A stretch of DNA of 64,000 nucleotides from contig JAEZET010000004.1 in NCBI GenBank assembly GCA_023433065.1, forward strand, positions 310,001-374,000. The letters are read 5' to 3'. The notes beneath the pieces were generated by a model. That model was not told the origin of the DNA. It was given only the letters and a program-made list of their open reading frames with translations, and searched no databases. Within the stretch, counting starts at the first letter, position 1, and every line of letters begins with the position of its first letter. The position numbers and the translations under genes were made by a program. Positions 50,248-59,224 of this stretch are shown here, piece after piece. This DNA is from Cyanobacteria bacterium OH_CBrB_359. GTDB taxonomy: Bacteria > Cyanobacteriota > Vampirovibrionia > Gastranaerophilales > Gastranaerophilaceae.

Positions 50248-52290
50248 TTATTTTACGTTCGAAGATATTTTTTCCGGTTTTGGTTCTACTTTTTGAGCGG
50301 TATCTTGTTTGTTTATATCTTTATTGAAAGCTTCAATGAATTCAGGTCTGTACATAAATCCCATATGAGCCCCATTGCTGAAGAAAGTAACTTTTTTATC
50401 CGCAAGGTTTTTTAGCCATGCTAATTGAGCTTTATTTACAAAATAATCGTCAACCGAATGATAAATTTTATAGTTGTTACTTCTTTGAAGAAAGTCGCTT
50501 ATAGGGTATAAACTCGCTGCATAATAGAAATCGTCATTTGAGTTATAGTTATCCATTCCAAGGTATTTTTTAGCGTAATCATAAAAGGTCATATTGTTAA
50601 TCTGATCATATAGGTCTTTATTGTTTTTTGTAGGTGAAGCATTTTCAAGGGCAAAAACTAAATCTGACAACTTTTGCTTCATAAGGAATCCTGTTATCAA
50701 TTTTGCTTCATTATCACTAAAATTTAAAGATTGATGTATTGAATCATTATTTTGGGTGGCAATTTCCTTAGATGCTTTAACAACCTTTTGGGCAGCAATT
50801 GCAGTTTCTGTTTTTATATCTTCAGAATTAGCTATGCAATCATGGCAATTTTTATCCATTTGCATGAGTGCAAAAAACAGCTCTATAGGAGGGTTTATTG
50901 AAATGTAATTGGAGATTCCGAGGATATTCTCTTTTTCTTCTTGTGATGCTGCGTATAAGGTTGTCAAAGCTCCAAAGGATGTTCCAACAAGTATTTTCTT
51001 GCTGAATTCACATTCTTTTTTAGTTTTAAGATAATCAAGTATTTTAGCTGTAGTAATTCTGGCATATTTAGCATCATTAGCAGGAAGTCCCGGTTTATAG
51101 CCTTCGGGCATGCTTTTTACAAATTCCCAGTGAAATGTGCTGCCCAGTATGACAATAGAATATCCCTGATCATAAAACATTTTGGCGAAAATTATAGGAT
51201 GGTGGGACATTACACCTTCACCGATTGAAGGATAGAGTATTGCAAGCGGGGCATTTTTGTTTTTTTGTAAAATATATCTAAACTTATATTCAGGTCTATT
51301 TTTTTCAACTTCAACATAATCGGTTTTAATACGGTTAGCGAAACATCTGTTCCAAACAGACATCTCTGACCATATGGATTTATTCACTTCTGGGGTATGG
51401 AAATAAGCCGTTCTCATGGAATCTATCACAGGCGACTGTGGATTAAACCCTTCCAGATTTATATCAGCTTTAACATTTTCTTTAATGGTTTTTTCAGGGA
51501 TATTTTCAGGTGAGATTAAGGTTGTTACATCAACTTTTTCTGCATGTACCTGCTTTTCATCTATATTTGAATTTTTAATATACTGGTCGATACCATACAT
51601 TTTTTTTGTAATTTCATAAGGATCTGCATAAGTATCTTCAATGGATTTGATTAATGCCTGCATATAAGTTGTTCTATTAATAGTAAATCCTGCTTTCGCA
51701 ATAAGAGGCACAGGTCCTATGATATAAGAAGACGGATTTAAAGGACAGTCAAGTATTTCGCCTACATATCCTCTTATGTTGGATGGCGGGACTATCGGAA
51801 GTACAAGATATGGTCCTTTTTTAACATTATAATGTGATAAAACCTGTTCCATGCCCTGATCTTTTGTTTCAATTTTAAATATGCTTTTAGCCGGGTCGTA
51901 TAATCCTCCAAGACCTATTGTGGAATTAGTTATAAATTTTAAAAGTTCTTTTCCTGTTCCCTTAAAATCTTTCTGAAGAAGGCAGCTTGTTGCTCTAATC
52001 GGGAATTCAATATTTTTGTAAGCATTTTGAATTCTATCCATGCCGTATTTTGGCATGATTGATGCCCAAACTTTATTTACAGGCTTTATAACATATTTAT
52101 TTACCTTGGAATTAAAGACGAACATTTTTCTGTTGAAGCCTTCAAATTTGTCTTCCCCGACAAATTCGTATGAATAATCAGGGTATTTATAGTCTATTTT
52201 GGCAGATTCTTGTGCTAGTGAATAATTTATCGAATATATATTTATTAATATAGCGGTTAAGATTGTTAAGTAGACTTTATTTTTAAGCAT
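50248..52290 (-). CDS. MlaA (VacJ) domain fused to an alpha/beta hydrolase
   Basis: The chain starts with a signal peptide (about residues 1-26, LTILTAILINIYSINYSLAQE) without a lipobox Cys. Residues about 40-240 are MlaA: EGFNRKMFVFNSKVNKYVIKPV, then FPIRATSCLLQ, the NSTIGLGGLYDPA hallmark and MYGIDQYI. MlaA normally stands alone and takes misplaced phospholipids from the outer leaflet of the outer membrane. After a linker, residues about 335-650 form an alpha/beta hydrolase: APLAILYPSIGEG, the nucleophile S438 in GTSFGA, an acid near KIYHSVDDYF and a His in SNGAHMGF. A periplasmic hydrolase tied to a lipid channel is unusual. Confidence 0.85.
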   Translation of the reverse strand: MLKNKVYLTILTAILINIYSINYSLAQESAKIDYKYPDYSYEFVGEDKFEGFNRKMFVFNSKVNKYVIKPVNKVWASIMPKYGMDRIQNAYKNIEFPIRATSCLLQKDFKGTGKELLKFITNSTIGLGGLYDPAKSIFKIETKDQGMEQVLSHYNVKKGPYLVLPIVPPSNIRGYVGEILDCPLNPSSYIIGPVPLIAKAGFTINRTTYMQALIKSIEDTYADPYEITKKMYGIDQYIKNSNIDEKQVHAEKVDVTTLISPENIPEKTIKENVKADINLEGFNPQSPVIDSMRTAYFHTPEVNKSIWSEMSVWNRCFANRIKTDYVEVEKNRPEYKFRYILQKNKNAPLAILYPSIGEGVMSHHPIIFAKMFYDQGYSIVILGSTFHWEFVKSMPEGYKPGLPANDAKYARITTAKILDYLKTKKECEFSKKILVGTSFGALTTLYAASQEEKENILGISNYISINPPIELFFALMQMDKNCHDCIANSEDIKTETAIAAQKVVKASKEIATQNNDSIHQSLNFSDNEAKLITGFLMKQKLSDLVFALENASPTKNNKDLYDQINNMTFYDYAKKYLGMDNYNSNDDFYYAASLYPISDFLQRSNNYKIYHSVDDYFVNKAQLAWLKNLADKKVTFFSNGAHMGFMYRPEFIEAFNKDINKQDTAQKVEPKPEKISSNVK

Positions 52291-52680
52291 GATTCTTCCC
52301 TGTTTTTAAATATAGTTAACTGTTTTCAAGAGTCTTATCTTTATATTCCAATCTCTACTACCCGTTTTAATATCTGATTTGTTAACTTTATAACCGGTTA
52401 GTTTTATATTGTCTTATCTCTCTGTCACAATTGGACTTTTACATTTTTTAATGGATGGATAGGAATTACATTACTCAAGAGTAGATATACAAATTGCTTT
52501 AGATTCGTGTTTTTTAGCTAATACCACTCAGGTGCAAAAAAATAAATATGTGGACTAAATCAGATTATTAATGTTTTTAATTAAAATCATAAGCTACAAT
52601 ACTTTGTGACTGAAATGCTTGATTTATAAATGAAAATAAGATATTTTAAGAAGTAAAACTTGCTCGAAAGGTATTATTCT
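52291..52680. other. 390-base gap between the MlaA-hydrolase gene and wrbA
   Basis: These genes diverge, so the region should hold two promoters. It contains a ten-base palindrome TAACCGGTTA near 52400 but no long reading frame, no clear riboswitch and no strong hairpin terminator that I can see. Base composition is like that of other gaps. Confidence 0.5.
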
Positions 52681-53289
52681 ATGAAAATTCTGGTTTTATA
52701 TTACAGTATGTACGGGAATACATTTGAAATGGCTAAAAAAGTAGCTGAAGGAGCAAAATCACTTGCTAATGCAGATGTTCATATAAAACAGGTCCCTGAA
52801 CTTTTGCCGGATAAAATTATTGAATCTAATGAAGCTGTTAAGAACGCTAAACAAAGGCAAAAAGATATCCCTGTTGCAACAGTCAATGAGCTTTCCGATT
52901 ATGATGCTATTATATGGGGCACACCGACCAGATACGGAAATATGTCTTCCCAAATGAAAAATTTTATAGATCAGACAAGCTCACTATGGCTCAAAGGCGA
53001 GCTTGAAAATAAGATAACAGGAGTGTTTGTATCTACAGCCAGTCTTCATGGCGGGCAAGAGAGTACTATTTTAAACTTTATGACAACCTTAATTCATTTT
53101 GGAATGGTAATAGTTGGTATTCCATATTCAGTTCCGCAGCTTCTGACCACTAAGGCCGGAGGATCTCCTTATGGTCCGGGGCATGTAGCAGGAGCCTCAG
53201 CTGATTTGCCTTTAACTGATGATGAAGCTGAAATCTGTTTTGCTTTTGGCAAAAGAATTGCCTCAGTGACAGAAAAATTATGTAAATAA
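52681..53289 (+). CDS. wrbA: WrbA-type NAD(P)H:quinone oxidoreductase
   Basis: The ATG at 52681 (MKILVLYYSMYGNT) starts the flavodoxin fold directly; the TTG at 52660 is rejected. WrbA reduces quinones by two electrons with FMN, limiting oxidative stress. Seen motifs are the FMN-binding SMYGNTFEMAK, IIWGTPTRYGNMSSQMKNFID and the SLHGGQESTILN segment with GSPYGPGHVAG, which identify WrbA over other flavodoxin-like proteins. The 202 residues are standard. It stands alone, with a terminator-like A/T hairpin about 30 bases after the stop. Confidence 0.94.
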   Translation: MKILVLYYSMYGNTFEMAKKVAEGAKSLANADVHIKQVPELLPDKIIESNEAVKNAKQRQKDIPVATVNELSDYDAIIWGTPTRYGNMSSQMKNFIDQTSSLWLKGELENKITGVFVSTASLHGGQESTILNFMTTLIHFGMVIVGIPYSVPQLLTTKAGGSPYGPGHVAGASADLPLTDDEAEICFAFGKRIASVTEKLCK

Positions 53290-53389
53290 TATTTTTCTTA
53301 ATAATATATTTACAAATTAACAAAAAAAAGATATTTTTTGTTTTGATATGAACGAGCAAAGAGTATTATATGAAAATGCGAGGTAATGT

Positions 53390-53854
53390 ATGAAAATAGG
53401 TTCAGTTTCAGGGATTAAAACTTTTAATCAAGGGCAGATGCTAAAAAATAAACCTGCTTTTGAGGGTTTGTGGGGAAAAAGATACCATATTACAGGTACG
53501 TCAGATTCTTTTGAGACGATAGCAGATAATTATTATCAAAGTTATTTCCCTTTTAGCAATGAGACAACAAAAGAAATTGAAGAAACAATAGCACCAAGAG
53601 TATACAATCATTCATATACTCCTGATTTTTCAATGGCTTACACACAATCTCAGACCGGAAGAGTCGACGTTAGAAAACCATTAGATTTTACCAAAGAAGA
53701 ATATATGTTGTATAAATCTAAAAAAGAGGCATTAAGTCAGGAATCTCAGGATAAAGTTCGTGATGCATTATCAAAATATTACCCAACCAGTGATAAGGCA
53801 GATGTAATTGAACGAGATATAGAAGATTATAGCCCTATGGATACTGATGATTAA
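53390..53854 (+). CDS. Soluble protein of unknown function with N-terminal Phe-Gly motif
   Basis: The 154 residues begin MKIGSVSGIKTFNQGQMLKNK and then PAFEGLWGKRYHITGTSDSFE (residues about 22-42), a clear example of the short Phe motif extended by G-L-W-G. The rest is polar and acidic, with a Lys/Glu-rich helix (KEEYMLYKSKKEAL) and an acidic end (DYSPMDTDD). There is no membrane helix or catalytic motif. A GAGG site precedes the ATG. It converges on the next gene and shares no operon. Confidence 0.6.
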   Translation: MKIGSVSGIKTFNQGQMLKNKPAFEGLWGKRYHITGTSDSFETIADNYYQSYFPFSNETTKEIEETIAPRVYNHSYTPDFSMAYTQSQTGRVDVRKPLDFTKEEYMLYKSKKEALSQESQDKVRDALSKYYPTSDKADVIERDIEDYSPMDTDD

Positions 53855-53860
53855 CCCTTA

Positions 53861-54646
53861 TTAAAACTTGCTAAAGACACTTGAAACAGGCATTTGCGTA
53901 TAAGCAGTAAATGTCGGTTGAAGTTGCTTTTTTTCTTCTTTTCTTAAAGATTTATCTTGGAATTTGTTGGCGATTTTATTTCTTACGATAGGAGTGATTA
54001 CGCTGCTTGCAAGAACTGAAGCCCCGATTGTTGCAATTGTGCCGACACCTGTTTTTAATCCTTTGAATTCTTTTTCTCCTTTTTCAAGCAAATCCAGTAA
54101 AAATTTTCTGTTTTTTACCTTAGAAAAATCAAATGGACTATTTTCTAAACATTTTGTAAAATATGATTCATCTGGAATCGGATCCTTGTAAGTTTTTAGG
54201 TATTTTTTCAGCCCTGCGTAAAATGAACTTACCGCTTTTTTAGCTTCTTTTTCTGTAACAAGCCCTGCTTTTTTAAGATCATCTCTTGCTCCTCCAATAT
54301 ATGAGGGTATAGATACTATATTTGCTTTGATTTTACTAACAATTTCATGTGTATTTTTAGTATATATTTTGGCATCTTCAACAAAGTTATCCGCAAGATA
54401 TTTAATTGCTGATGTTATAGTGTAATATAATCCTACATTTACAAGCCCGTCAGAAGCTTCTTGGGGTATTAAAAACTTTTTCTTTTCTTTGCTTATGTCT
54501 TTATTAGTGGTTATCATAAAAAGCTGGGCTAAAGAGCTTAAAATCCAGCCTACAGCCCCTAAGTGCAAAAGAGCTTTAGCAGAGTCCTGAGCATATTTTT
54601 TATAAACCCAGGTAGCAAATGATTGGCCAATATCAATTATTTTCAT
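53861..54646 (-). CDS. Multi-span membrane protein of unknown function
   Basis: The 261 residues have hydrophobic helices at about 24-42 (ALLHLGAVGWILSSLAQLF), 67-85 (GLVNVGLYYTITSAIKYLA) and 205-225 (VGTIATIGASVLASSVITP), with a charged helical middle (KKYLKTYKDPIPDESYF). It ends with a polar tail, QPTFTAYTQMPVSSVFSKF. The start lies inside the upstream gene with AGGTGAG before it, so the two are translated together. No family is recognised. Its style resembles that of the membrane proteins in the GH13 operon. Confidence 0.6.
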   Translation of the reverse strand: MKIIDIGQSFATWVYKKYAQDSAKALLHLGAVGWILSSLAQLFMITTNKDISKEKKKFLIPQEASDGLVNVGLYYTITSAIKYLADNFVEDAKIYTKNTHEIVSKIKANIVSIPSYIGGARDDLKKAGLVTEKEAKKAVSSFYAGLKKYLKTYKDPIPDESYFTKCLENSPFDFSKVKNRKFLLDLLEKGEKEFKGLKTGVGTIATIGASVLASSVITPIVRNKIANKFQDKSLRKEEKKQLQPTFTAYTQMPVSSVFSKF

Positions 54647-55175
54647 TGCTCACCTGCTTGCTTTTTTCGATTTTTTCTTTGACTTTAGGCTCAAGGAATT
54701 TGGTTATGGCTTTTGTTAAAGGGACATCAAATAAGAAATTCGTAAACAGCATGGCTATAGTTGCAAGTATTGTTCCCATTGTTTTTGTATAGTTTTCATA
54801 TATTGCCTTGGAATCCCCAATTTTAAGCTCGTCAGAGATTTCAGAGAGCTTAGGCGTAAACAGTACTTTTAGCTTTTGTATACCTTTTAAATTCGCTATT
54901 TCATTAGCGTTTAAGTCTTTAGAGGCATATTTAATCAGATTAATACTTCCCTTTCGGACAAGAACACCGACTAATGTTCCTGCGACGATTTTCCCTATTG
55001 TCCTTGCAGTTGAAATGGCTCTGGTATTGTCATCAGCATCTTTATTATTATAATCCATGGCAGGTTGAATCCCCAGAGCAACTGCGCCTTGTAGGGCTCT
55101 TTGCTCGGGAGAACTAAACCTCTTACCTATTTGGGTTATGAGGTCTAAAGTATTGCTGTTTACGACTGTGTACAT
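54633..55175 (-). CDS. Membrane protein of unknown function, partner of the next gene
   Basis: This 180-residue protein has helices at about 28-44 (ALQGAVALGIQPAMD), 63-80 (GKIVAGTLVGVLV) and 132-150 (GTILATIAMLFTNFLFDVPL). The segment ALGIQPAMDYNNK resembles ALAMQPAWDIYG in the 360-residue membrane protein at 39875-40957, which hints at a wider family. It overlaps the following gene by 14 bases. Function is unknown. Confidence 0.6.
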   Translation of the reverse strand: MYTVVNSNTLDLITQIGKRFSSPEQRALQGAVALGIQPAMDYNNKDADDNTRAISTARTIGKIVAGTLVGVLVRKGSINLIKYASKDLNANEIANLKGIQKLKVLFTPKLSEISDELKIGDSKAIYENYTKTMGTILATIAMLFTNFLFDVPLTKAITKFLEPKVKEKIEKSKQVSNENN

Positions 55176-55318
55176 AATCTGTCACTATATATTTTGCCTG
55201 TAGTATAAAGTCCATAACTATTTTTTTTTGCTAATTTACAGACAAATATTAAATTAAGTTAATATTATTAATAACTGTTATGGGAGTTCATATTCCTATA
55301 TTTTATTAACCTATATAA

Positions 55319-55924
55319 TCAATTTTTTTTAGGGCGTGTCATATCAATATTAGGATAATAAGTAAACTCCTCAATAACCTCTTTTATACGTGAGTTATAA
55401 ATTTCTTCCAATACGGGATAGATTATGTTGTCTTCTACAGGCTCGTAAAGCTGTATTTTTACAGGTTTTTTTATTTGTTTTAGGACTCTTGGATTACCTT
55501 TTTCCAGTAACTCAAAGTCTCTTTTATCACGTTTCCCGTATTCAGAATCACTTAGCTGACTTCTTTCTCTAAAGGCTTCAAGTAGTTCTTTTCTAGCCCT
55601 TTGAACATCTTTATATTGTACTATAGCTGAGATACTGTAGCATGGCACTTTTTTTAGTTGAAAAAGGGGTGCCGGTACTTCCCCTTGCTGTGCTATAAGT
55701 ACAATATTTATGTTGTCTGAACCAACTTTTTGGTAACGTTTTTCCATTTTCTTTAGATACTCTTCCATGATTCCCCTTGCCCTAGTATCTTTAATTGGCT
55801 TAAGAGACTCTTCGTTATACCTGATATCAACTCCGAAAGCCGGGCTTGGATTTTTTTTGTCATTATTAAAATTAGTTTTTTTTGTATTTGGTGAGTAAAC
55901 TTTTCCGATTGAACTTACCTTCAT
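55319..55924 (-). CDS. Soluble protein of unknown function with N-terminal Phe motif
   Basis: The 201 residues start MKVSSIGKVYSPNTKKTNFN and carry NPSPAFGVDIRY (about residues 26-37), a strong copy of the Phe motif. The remainder is basic and strand-helix mixed, with INIVLIAQQG and KIQLYEPVEDNIIYPVLEEI. It may be a small RNA- or nucleotide-binding protein, but no motif proves it. A GAGAGG site precedes the start. It stands alone, with 140-170 base gaps on both sides. Confidence 0.6.
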   Translation of the reverse strand: MKVSSIGKVYSPNTKKTNFNNDKKNPSPAFGVDIRYNEESLKPIKDTRARGIMEEYLKKMEKRYQKVGSDNINIVLIAQQGEVPAPLFQLKKVPCYSISAIVQYKDVQRARKELLEAFRERSQLSDSEYGKRDKRDFELLEKGNPRVLKQIKKPVKIQLYEPVEDNIIYPVLEEIYNSRIKEVIEEFTYYPNIDMTRPKKN

Positions 55925-56092
55925 AATAAAAAACCTCTCTAGTTATCCCTTTTTGAAATAAAAAACATAATATATTTTTTTTTGCTAGCAGAAAAAATTT
56001 TGGATTAAAAGTTATTTACTGATTATAGCTTTTTCTTTTGCAATTGGATAGAGCATAATCTAATTACAGGGGATGGCGAGAAGAATAGTTTA

Positions 56093-57277
56093 ATGGAATC
56101 TGAAAGTGTTAATGCTCCTTTAAAAAAGGAGAGGCTTTATTATCTTGATTGGCTCAAGGTATTTGCGATACTTATGGTCTTTATATTTCATAACGCTCAT
56201 TTTTTTGATCCTATTGACTGGAGCTTGAAAAACGATACTCAAAGTTCATCGATGACAATAATATTCTTGTTGATTCATTTTTGGAGCATGCCGCTTTTTT
56301 TCTTTTTGGCAGGCGCCGGTACAAAATATGCTCTTAAGTTTAGAAGTAGAAAAGAGTACGTATTTGAGAGAATTAAAAGGCTTTTAATCCCGTTTTGTAT
56401 TGGTATGCTAATTTTGGCACCGCCTCAGGGATATGTTGAAAGTATGGAAAAGTTAAAATATAAAGGCAGCTTTATTGATTATTATCCGCAGTTCTTTTTA
56501 AATCTCTTTCATTCTTTTAGTCCTGAAGCTTTGGGTAAATATACCTATCATTTATGGTTTTTGGGATTTTTATTTATTTTTTCTCTTGTGGCACTTCCTT
56601 TTTTCGGTTGGTTAAATAAAGGTAAAATACGGTTAATGATATCTAAGATTGCTCTATTTTCTAACAAAAAAGGATTTATTTTTTTATTTGCACTGCCGAT
56701 TTTAGCTTCTCATCTCATATTAAGGGTTAAGTTTCCTAATTATAATGATGTTGCGGATTTTTTCTACTGGCTTATTTATTTTCTCTACGGATATATTTTG
56801 TTTTCAAATATAAAATTCAGCGAAATAATTAACAAACATTATAAAAGCGCATTTTTTACAGGATTGTTTTGTATAGGACTTATGATTTTATTTTTAATTT
56901 CAGGACATAACGTCGAATGGTTTGAATATCCGAGTTATTCTTTTGCCTCTGTAATTTTTATGGTTGTATACAGTCTTTTGACTTGGTCGTGGGTTATTTT
57001 TTTTCTTGGGGCGGGATTTAATCTGCTGAATTTCAGTAATAAATTTTTAAAATATTCTACAGAAGCTTTACTTCCTTTTTACTTACTTCATCAGACAGTG
57101 ATTTTGATTATCGGGTTTTATGTACTTGATTTTAAAATTGATATATTTTTTAAATTTTTAATTATAAGTACATCGTCATTTATTTTAACCGTTTTGATTT
57201 ATGACTTGCTAATAAAACGTTTTAATCCGATAAGATTTTTATTTGGTATGAAACCAATAAAAGCAGTGGTTAGCTGA
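56093..57277 (+). CDS. Acyltransferase family 3 membrane protein
   Basis: The 394 residues form about ten membrane helices. The N-terminus has LYYLDWLKVFAILMVFIFHNAHFF (about 16-39), the hallmark of acyltransferase-3 / OpgC-type proteins, with the D-x-L-K pattern and a nearby catalytic-type His. The arrangement GAGTKYALKFRSRKEYVFERIKRLLIPF (about 82-110) is also typical. Such enzymes acylate surface sugars, for example on O-antigen or periplasmic glucans. It stands alone; no glycan-synthesis cluster is adjacent. Confidence 0.82.
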   Translation: MESESVNAPLKKERLYYLDWLKVFAILMVFIFHNAHFFDPIDWSLKNDTQSSSMTIIFLLIHFWSMPLFFFLAGAGTKYALKFRSRKEYVFERIKRLLIPFCIGMLILAPPQGYVESMEKLKYKGSFIDYYPQFFLNLFHSFSPEALGKYTYHLWFLGFLFIFSLVALPFFGWLNKGKIRLMISKIALFSNKKGFIFLFALPILASHLILRVKFPNYNDVADFFYWLIYFLYGYILFSNIKFSEIINKHYKSAFFTGLFCIGLMILFLISGHNVEWFEYPSYSFASVIFMVVYSLLTWSWVIFFLGAGFNLLNFSNKFLKYSTEALLPFYLLHQTVILIIGFYVLDFKIDIFFKFLIISTSSFILTVLIYDLLIKRFNPIRFLFGMKPIKAVVS

Positions 57278-57365
57278 AATATATTTTTTCTTCAAAGCAG
57301 AACCTCAAATCAATAATTCTTGAAGCTAAGAAAAATTTTTTACTTAAAAAAGTTTGGTGTGAAAT

Positions 57366-57398
57366 TTCTTTAAAGTTTTTTCTGAAAAGTTTAAAGAA
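57366..57398. terminator. Hairpin between the convergent acyltransferase and repeat-family gene
   Basis: TTCTTTAAA (57366-57374) and TTTAAAGAA (57390-57398) are exact complements with a smaller TTTT/AAAA stem inside. It sits between two convergent genes and could serve both. Neither side has a long T run, so termination is likely but not certain. Confidence 0.4.
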
Positions 57399-57408
57399 CT
57401 AGTTTGGT

Positions 57409-58152
57409 TTAATTATCACTTTTTGTTTCAAAAGAGGCTTTAACCCTATCAAGAATAAAAGACAGCATATTCATAGCATTATTTTTGTCAAAACCTGGAA
57501 CTACGCTAAAATCGATAGCTACAGCTTGTGCATCAGGCGGAACCGATTCTTTTATAAGCTCTTTTATACCTTCTTTATCTTTTTCTTCATCACTTGCAGC
57601 TGAACTTATGTCGCCTATGGAAACAGAAATATCTTCTTCTTCATCTGTAATACCTTCTAACAAGTCTTCAAGGTTATTTTCTTTGTAATGCTCATAATAT
57701 GAATTTAAATAAGATTTGTAGCTTTCTGTTCTATCCCCTTCAACTCCCAGATAGCTTAGTCTTTGGACTATCTTATCTAAAGTATCGAAATGTTGCTCAA
57801 TAGCATCATGTTTTCCTTCGTTACTGGCATCTAAAACGGATTGGATATGTTCGTCAGAATATATCATTCTATTTAAAAATGAGCTTATTTGAGAAGCATC
57901 TTTCGATTTTTGCCCTAGCCTTTGTAGAGCCATGTCAGCCCAGTTATCATAATCTTCTAACTTCTCATATCCTTCTTTTTCAGGATTTGGCAACTGAAAG
58001 GATGCTAATTCTATAACATCATTTGAGGTTTGATTTGTAAATTTTGCTTTAGGTGTATTACCAGTGGAATTAGAAATGTTTTTATCAGTTGTCCGGCTTT
58101 TTGATTGTCTATAGAGGCTAAATTCGTCCGTTGCTTTAAAGCTTATTCTCAT
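57409..58152 (-). CDS. Member of a tandem paralogue pair (MRISFK family), shorter copy
   Basis: The ATG at 58152 starts MRISFKATDEFSLYRQSK, the same opening as the upstream gene (MRISFKSTDDISKYREAK), so the longer frame from 58239 is rejected. The 247 residues align with the upstream protein: YEKLEDYDNWADMA, a module HIQSVLDASNEGKHDAIEQH...LSY (about 102-134), YKENNLEDLLEG and VPGFDKNNAMNMLSFILDRVKASF. The module occurs once here and twice upstream. The chain is acidic, helical and soluble. The Phe motif is right at residue 5. Function is unknown. Confidence 0.65.
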   Translation of the reverse strand: MRISFKATDEFSLYRQSKSRTTDKNISNSTGNTPKAKFTNQTSNDVIELASFQLPNPEKEGYEKLEDYDNWADMALQRLGQKSKDASQISSFLNRMIYSDEHIQSVLDASNEGKHDAIEQHFDTLDKIVQRLSYLGVEGDRTESYKSYLNSYYEHYKENNLEDLLEGITDEEEDISVSIGDISSAASDEEKDKEGIKELIKESVPPDAQAVAIDFSVVPGFDKNNAMNMLSFILDRVKASFETKSDN

Positions 58153-58192
58153 CTTTGATACTTTCTGTTTTTTTGATTCTGTATGCCAATTT

Positions 58193-59077
58193 TTATTCGT
58201 TTTGATTATTATCTTGATTTTTAGTGAATGATTGCTCAACTCTTGCTAGGACATAAGCCAGAAGATTTATTGCTTTTTTAGCGTCAAAACCTTTTGCTAA
58301 ATCAAAATTTATCGAGACATTATTCTCTTCGGGTTCTATAGAGCCCTTGATGTATTTTGAGAGTTCCAATCTATCTTCATTTGAACTATCACCTATATTG
58401 CCCAGATAAAGGGTATCAGGTTCTGCATCATATTCTTCTGATGCATATTCAGGCTCTGTGTAACCAAGCTGTGCTAATGTGTTATTCAAATTAGATACAA
58501 AAAAGTTCACTACCTCAGTATTTCCATTTCTATAAGCTTCTGTAAGGGCTTGAATTGATTTGTCAAAGATAGTTGAATAGCTTTCACTGTCGGCCTTTCC
58601 TACTAAAATATCAAGATTATCTTCTTGATACGATTCATACAAACCATCTAATGTATCAGAATACTCTTCAACTTTATCAGTGTCCTGATTGGCATAACTT
58701 AGCTTTTTAAGTAATCCGTACATGGCGTCAAAATATTTATCAATGCTGTCGGTATTACCTTGTTTTTTAGACTCGATTATTGCGTTAATAGCATTTTCTG
58801 AAACTATAAGGTCTCCGAATAAAGATGTGATTTCGGCAACGGTTTTGCCGTTTCCGTTTACATGTTTTTCTGCAATATTAACCCAGCCGGTGTAGTCATC
58901 AAGCGTTTTATAATCTTTCATATCCGGCATGTAAGGTTTTGCTGATTTTATATCAATAATGTCTCTTGTAAGGGAAGCAGTTTTGATTGCAGGGAAAGGT
59001 GTTATGCCCCCCGTTTTCTTGAGCTTGGCCTCCCTGTATTTACTAATATCGTCTGTTGACTTAAAACTTATTCTCAT
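58193..59077 (-). CDS. Member of a tandem paralogue pair (MRISFK family), longer copy with internal repeat
   Basis: The 294 residues start MRISFKSTDDISKYREAKLKK. A module of about 32 residues occurs twice: 97-128 (INAIIESKKQGNTDSIDKYF...LSY) and 175-206 (IQALTEAYRNGNTEVVNFFV...LGY). The C-terminus (KGFDAKKAINLLAYVLARVEQSF) matches the paralogue. AGGA precedes the ATG. It is separated by a terminator from skp upstream, and its 3' end overlaps the nominal longer frame of the paralogue, so the two genes lie 40 bases apart. No known domain. Confidence 0.65.
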   Translation of the reverse strand: MRISFKSTDDISKYREAKLKKTGGITPFPAIKTASLTRDIIDIKSAKPYMPDMKDYKTLDDYTGWVNIAEKHVNGNGKTVAEITSLFGDLIVSENAINAIIESKKQGNTDSIDKYFDAMYGLLKKLSYANQDTDKVEEYSDTLDGLYESYQEDNLDILVGKADSESYSTIFDKSIQALTEAYRNGNTEVVNFFVSNLNNTLAQLGYTEPEYASEEYDAEPDTLYLGNIGDSSNEDRLELSKYIKGSIEPEENNVSINFDLAKGFDAKKAINLLAYVLARVEQSFTKNQDNNQNE

Positions 59078-59164
59078 TCTTAAATTCCTGTTTATAGAAA
59101 AAATGAATGAGTATTATTTTGTTAGTTTTTTAAAAAAATGTTACAGTAATAATCCTAAAATAAA

Positions 59165-59200
59165 AAAACTACCTGCATGTAAGCACAAGCAGATAGTTTT
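59165..59200 (-). terminator. Rho-independent terminator of skp
   Basis: AAAACTA-C-CTGC (59165-59176) pairs with GCAG-A-TAGTTTT (59189-59200), with a small TGT/ACA extension and an AAGC loop. On the minus strand it is followed by a run of T residues, and it lies 24 bases after the skp stop. Confidence 0.8.
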
Positions 59201-59224
59201 AACTGAATCAATTATTTTAAAGAG

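Noticed and set aside
52291..52680. Possible riboswitch or small RNA upstream of wrbA
   Set aside because: I found no conserved riboswitch core or strong terminator-antiterminator hairpins; only a ten-base palindrome.
53319..53342. A/T-only hairpin AACAAAAAA/TTTTTTGTT after wrbA
   Set aside because: The stem has one G-C-type pair only; in such AT-rich sequence this is likely by chance, so it is not called as a terminator.
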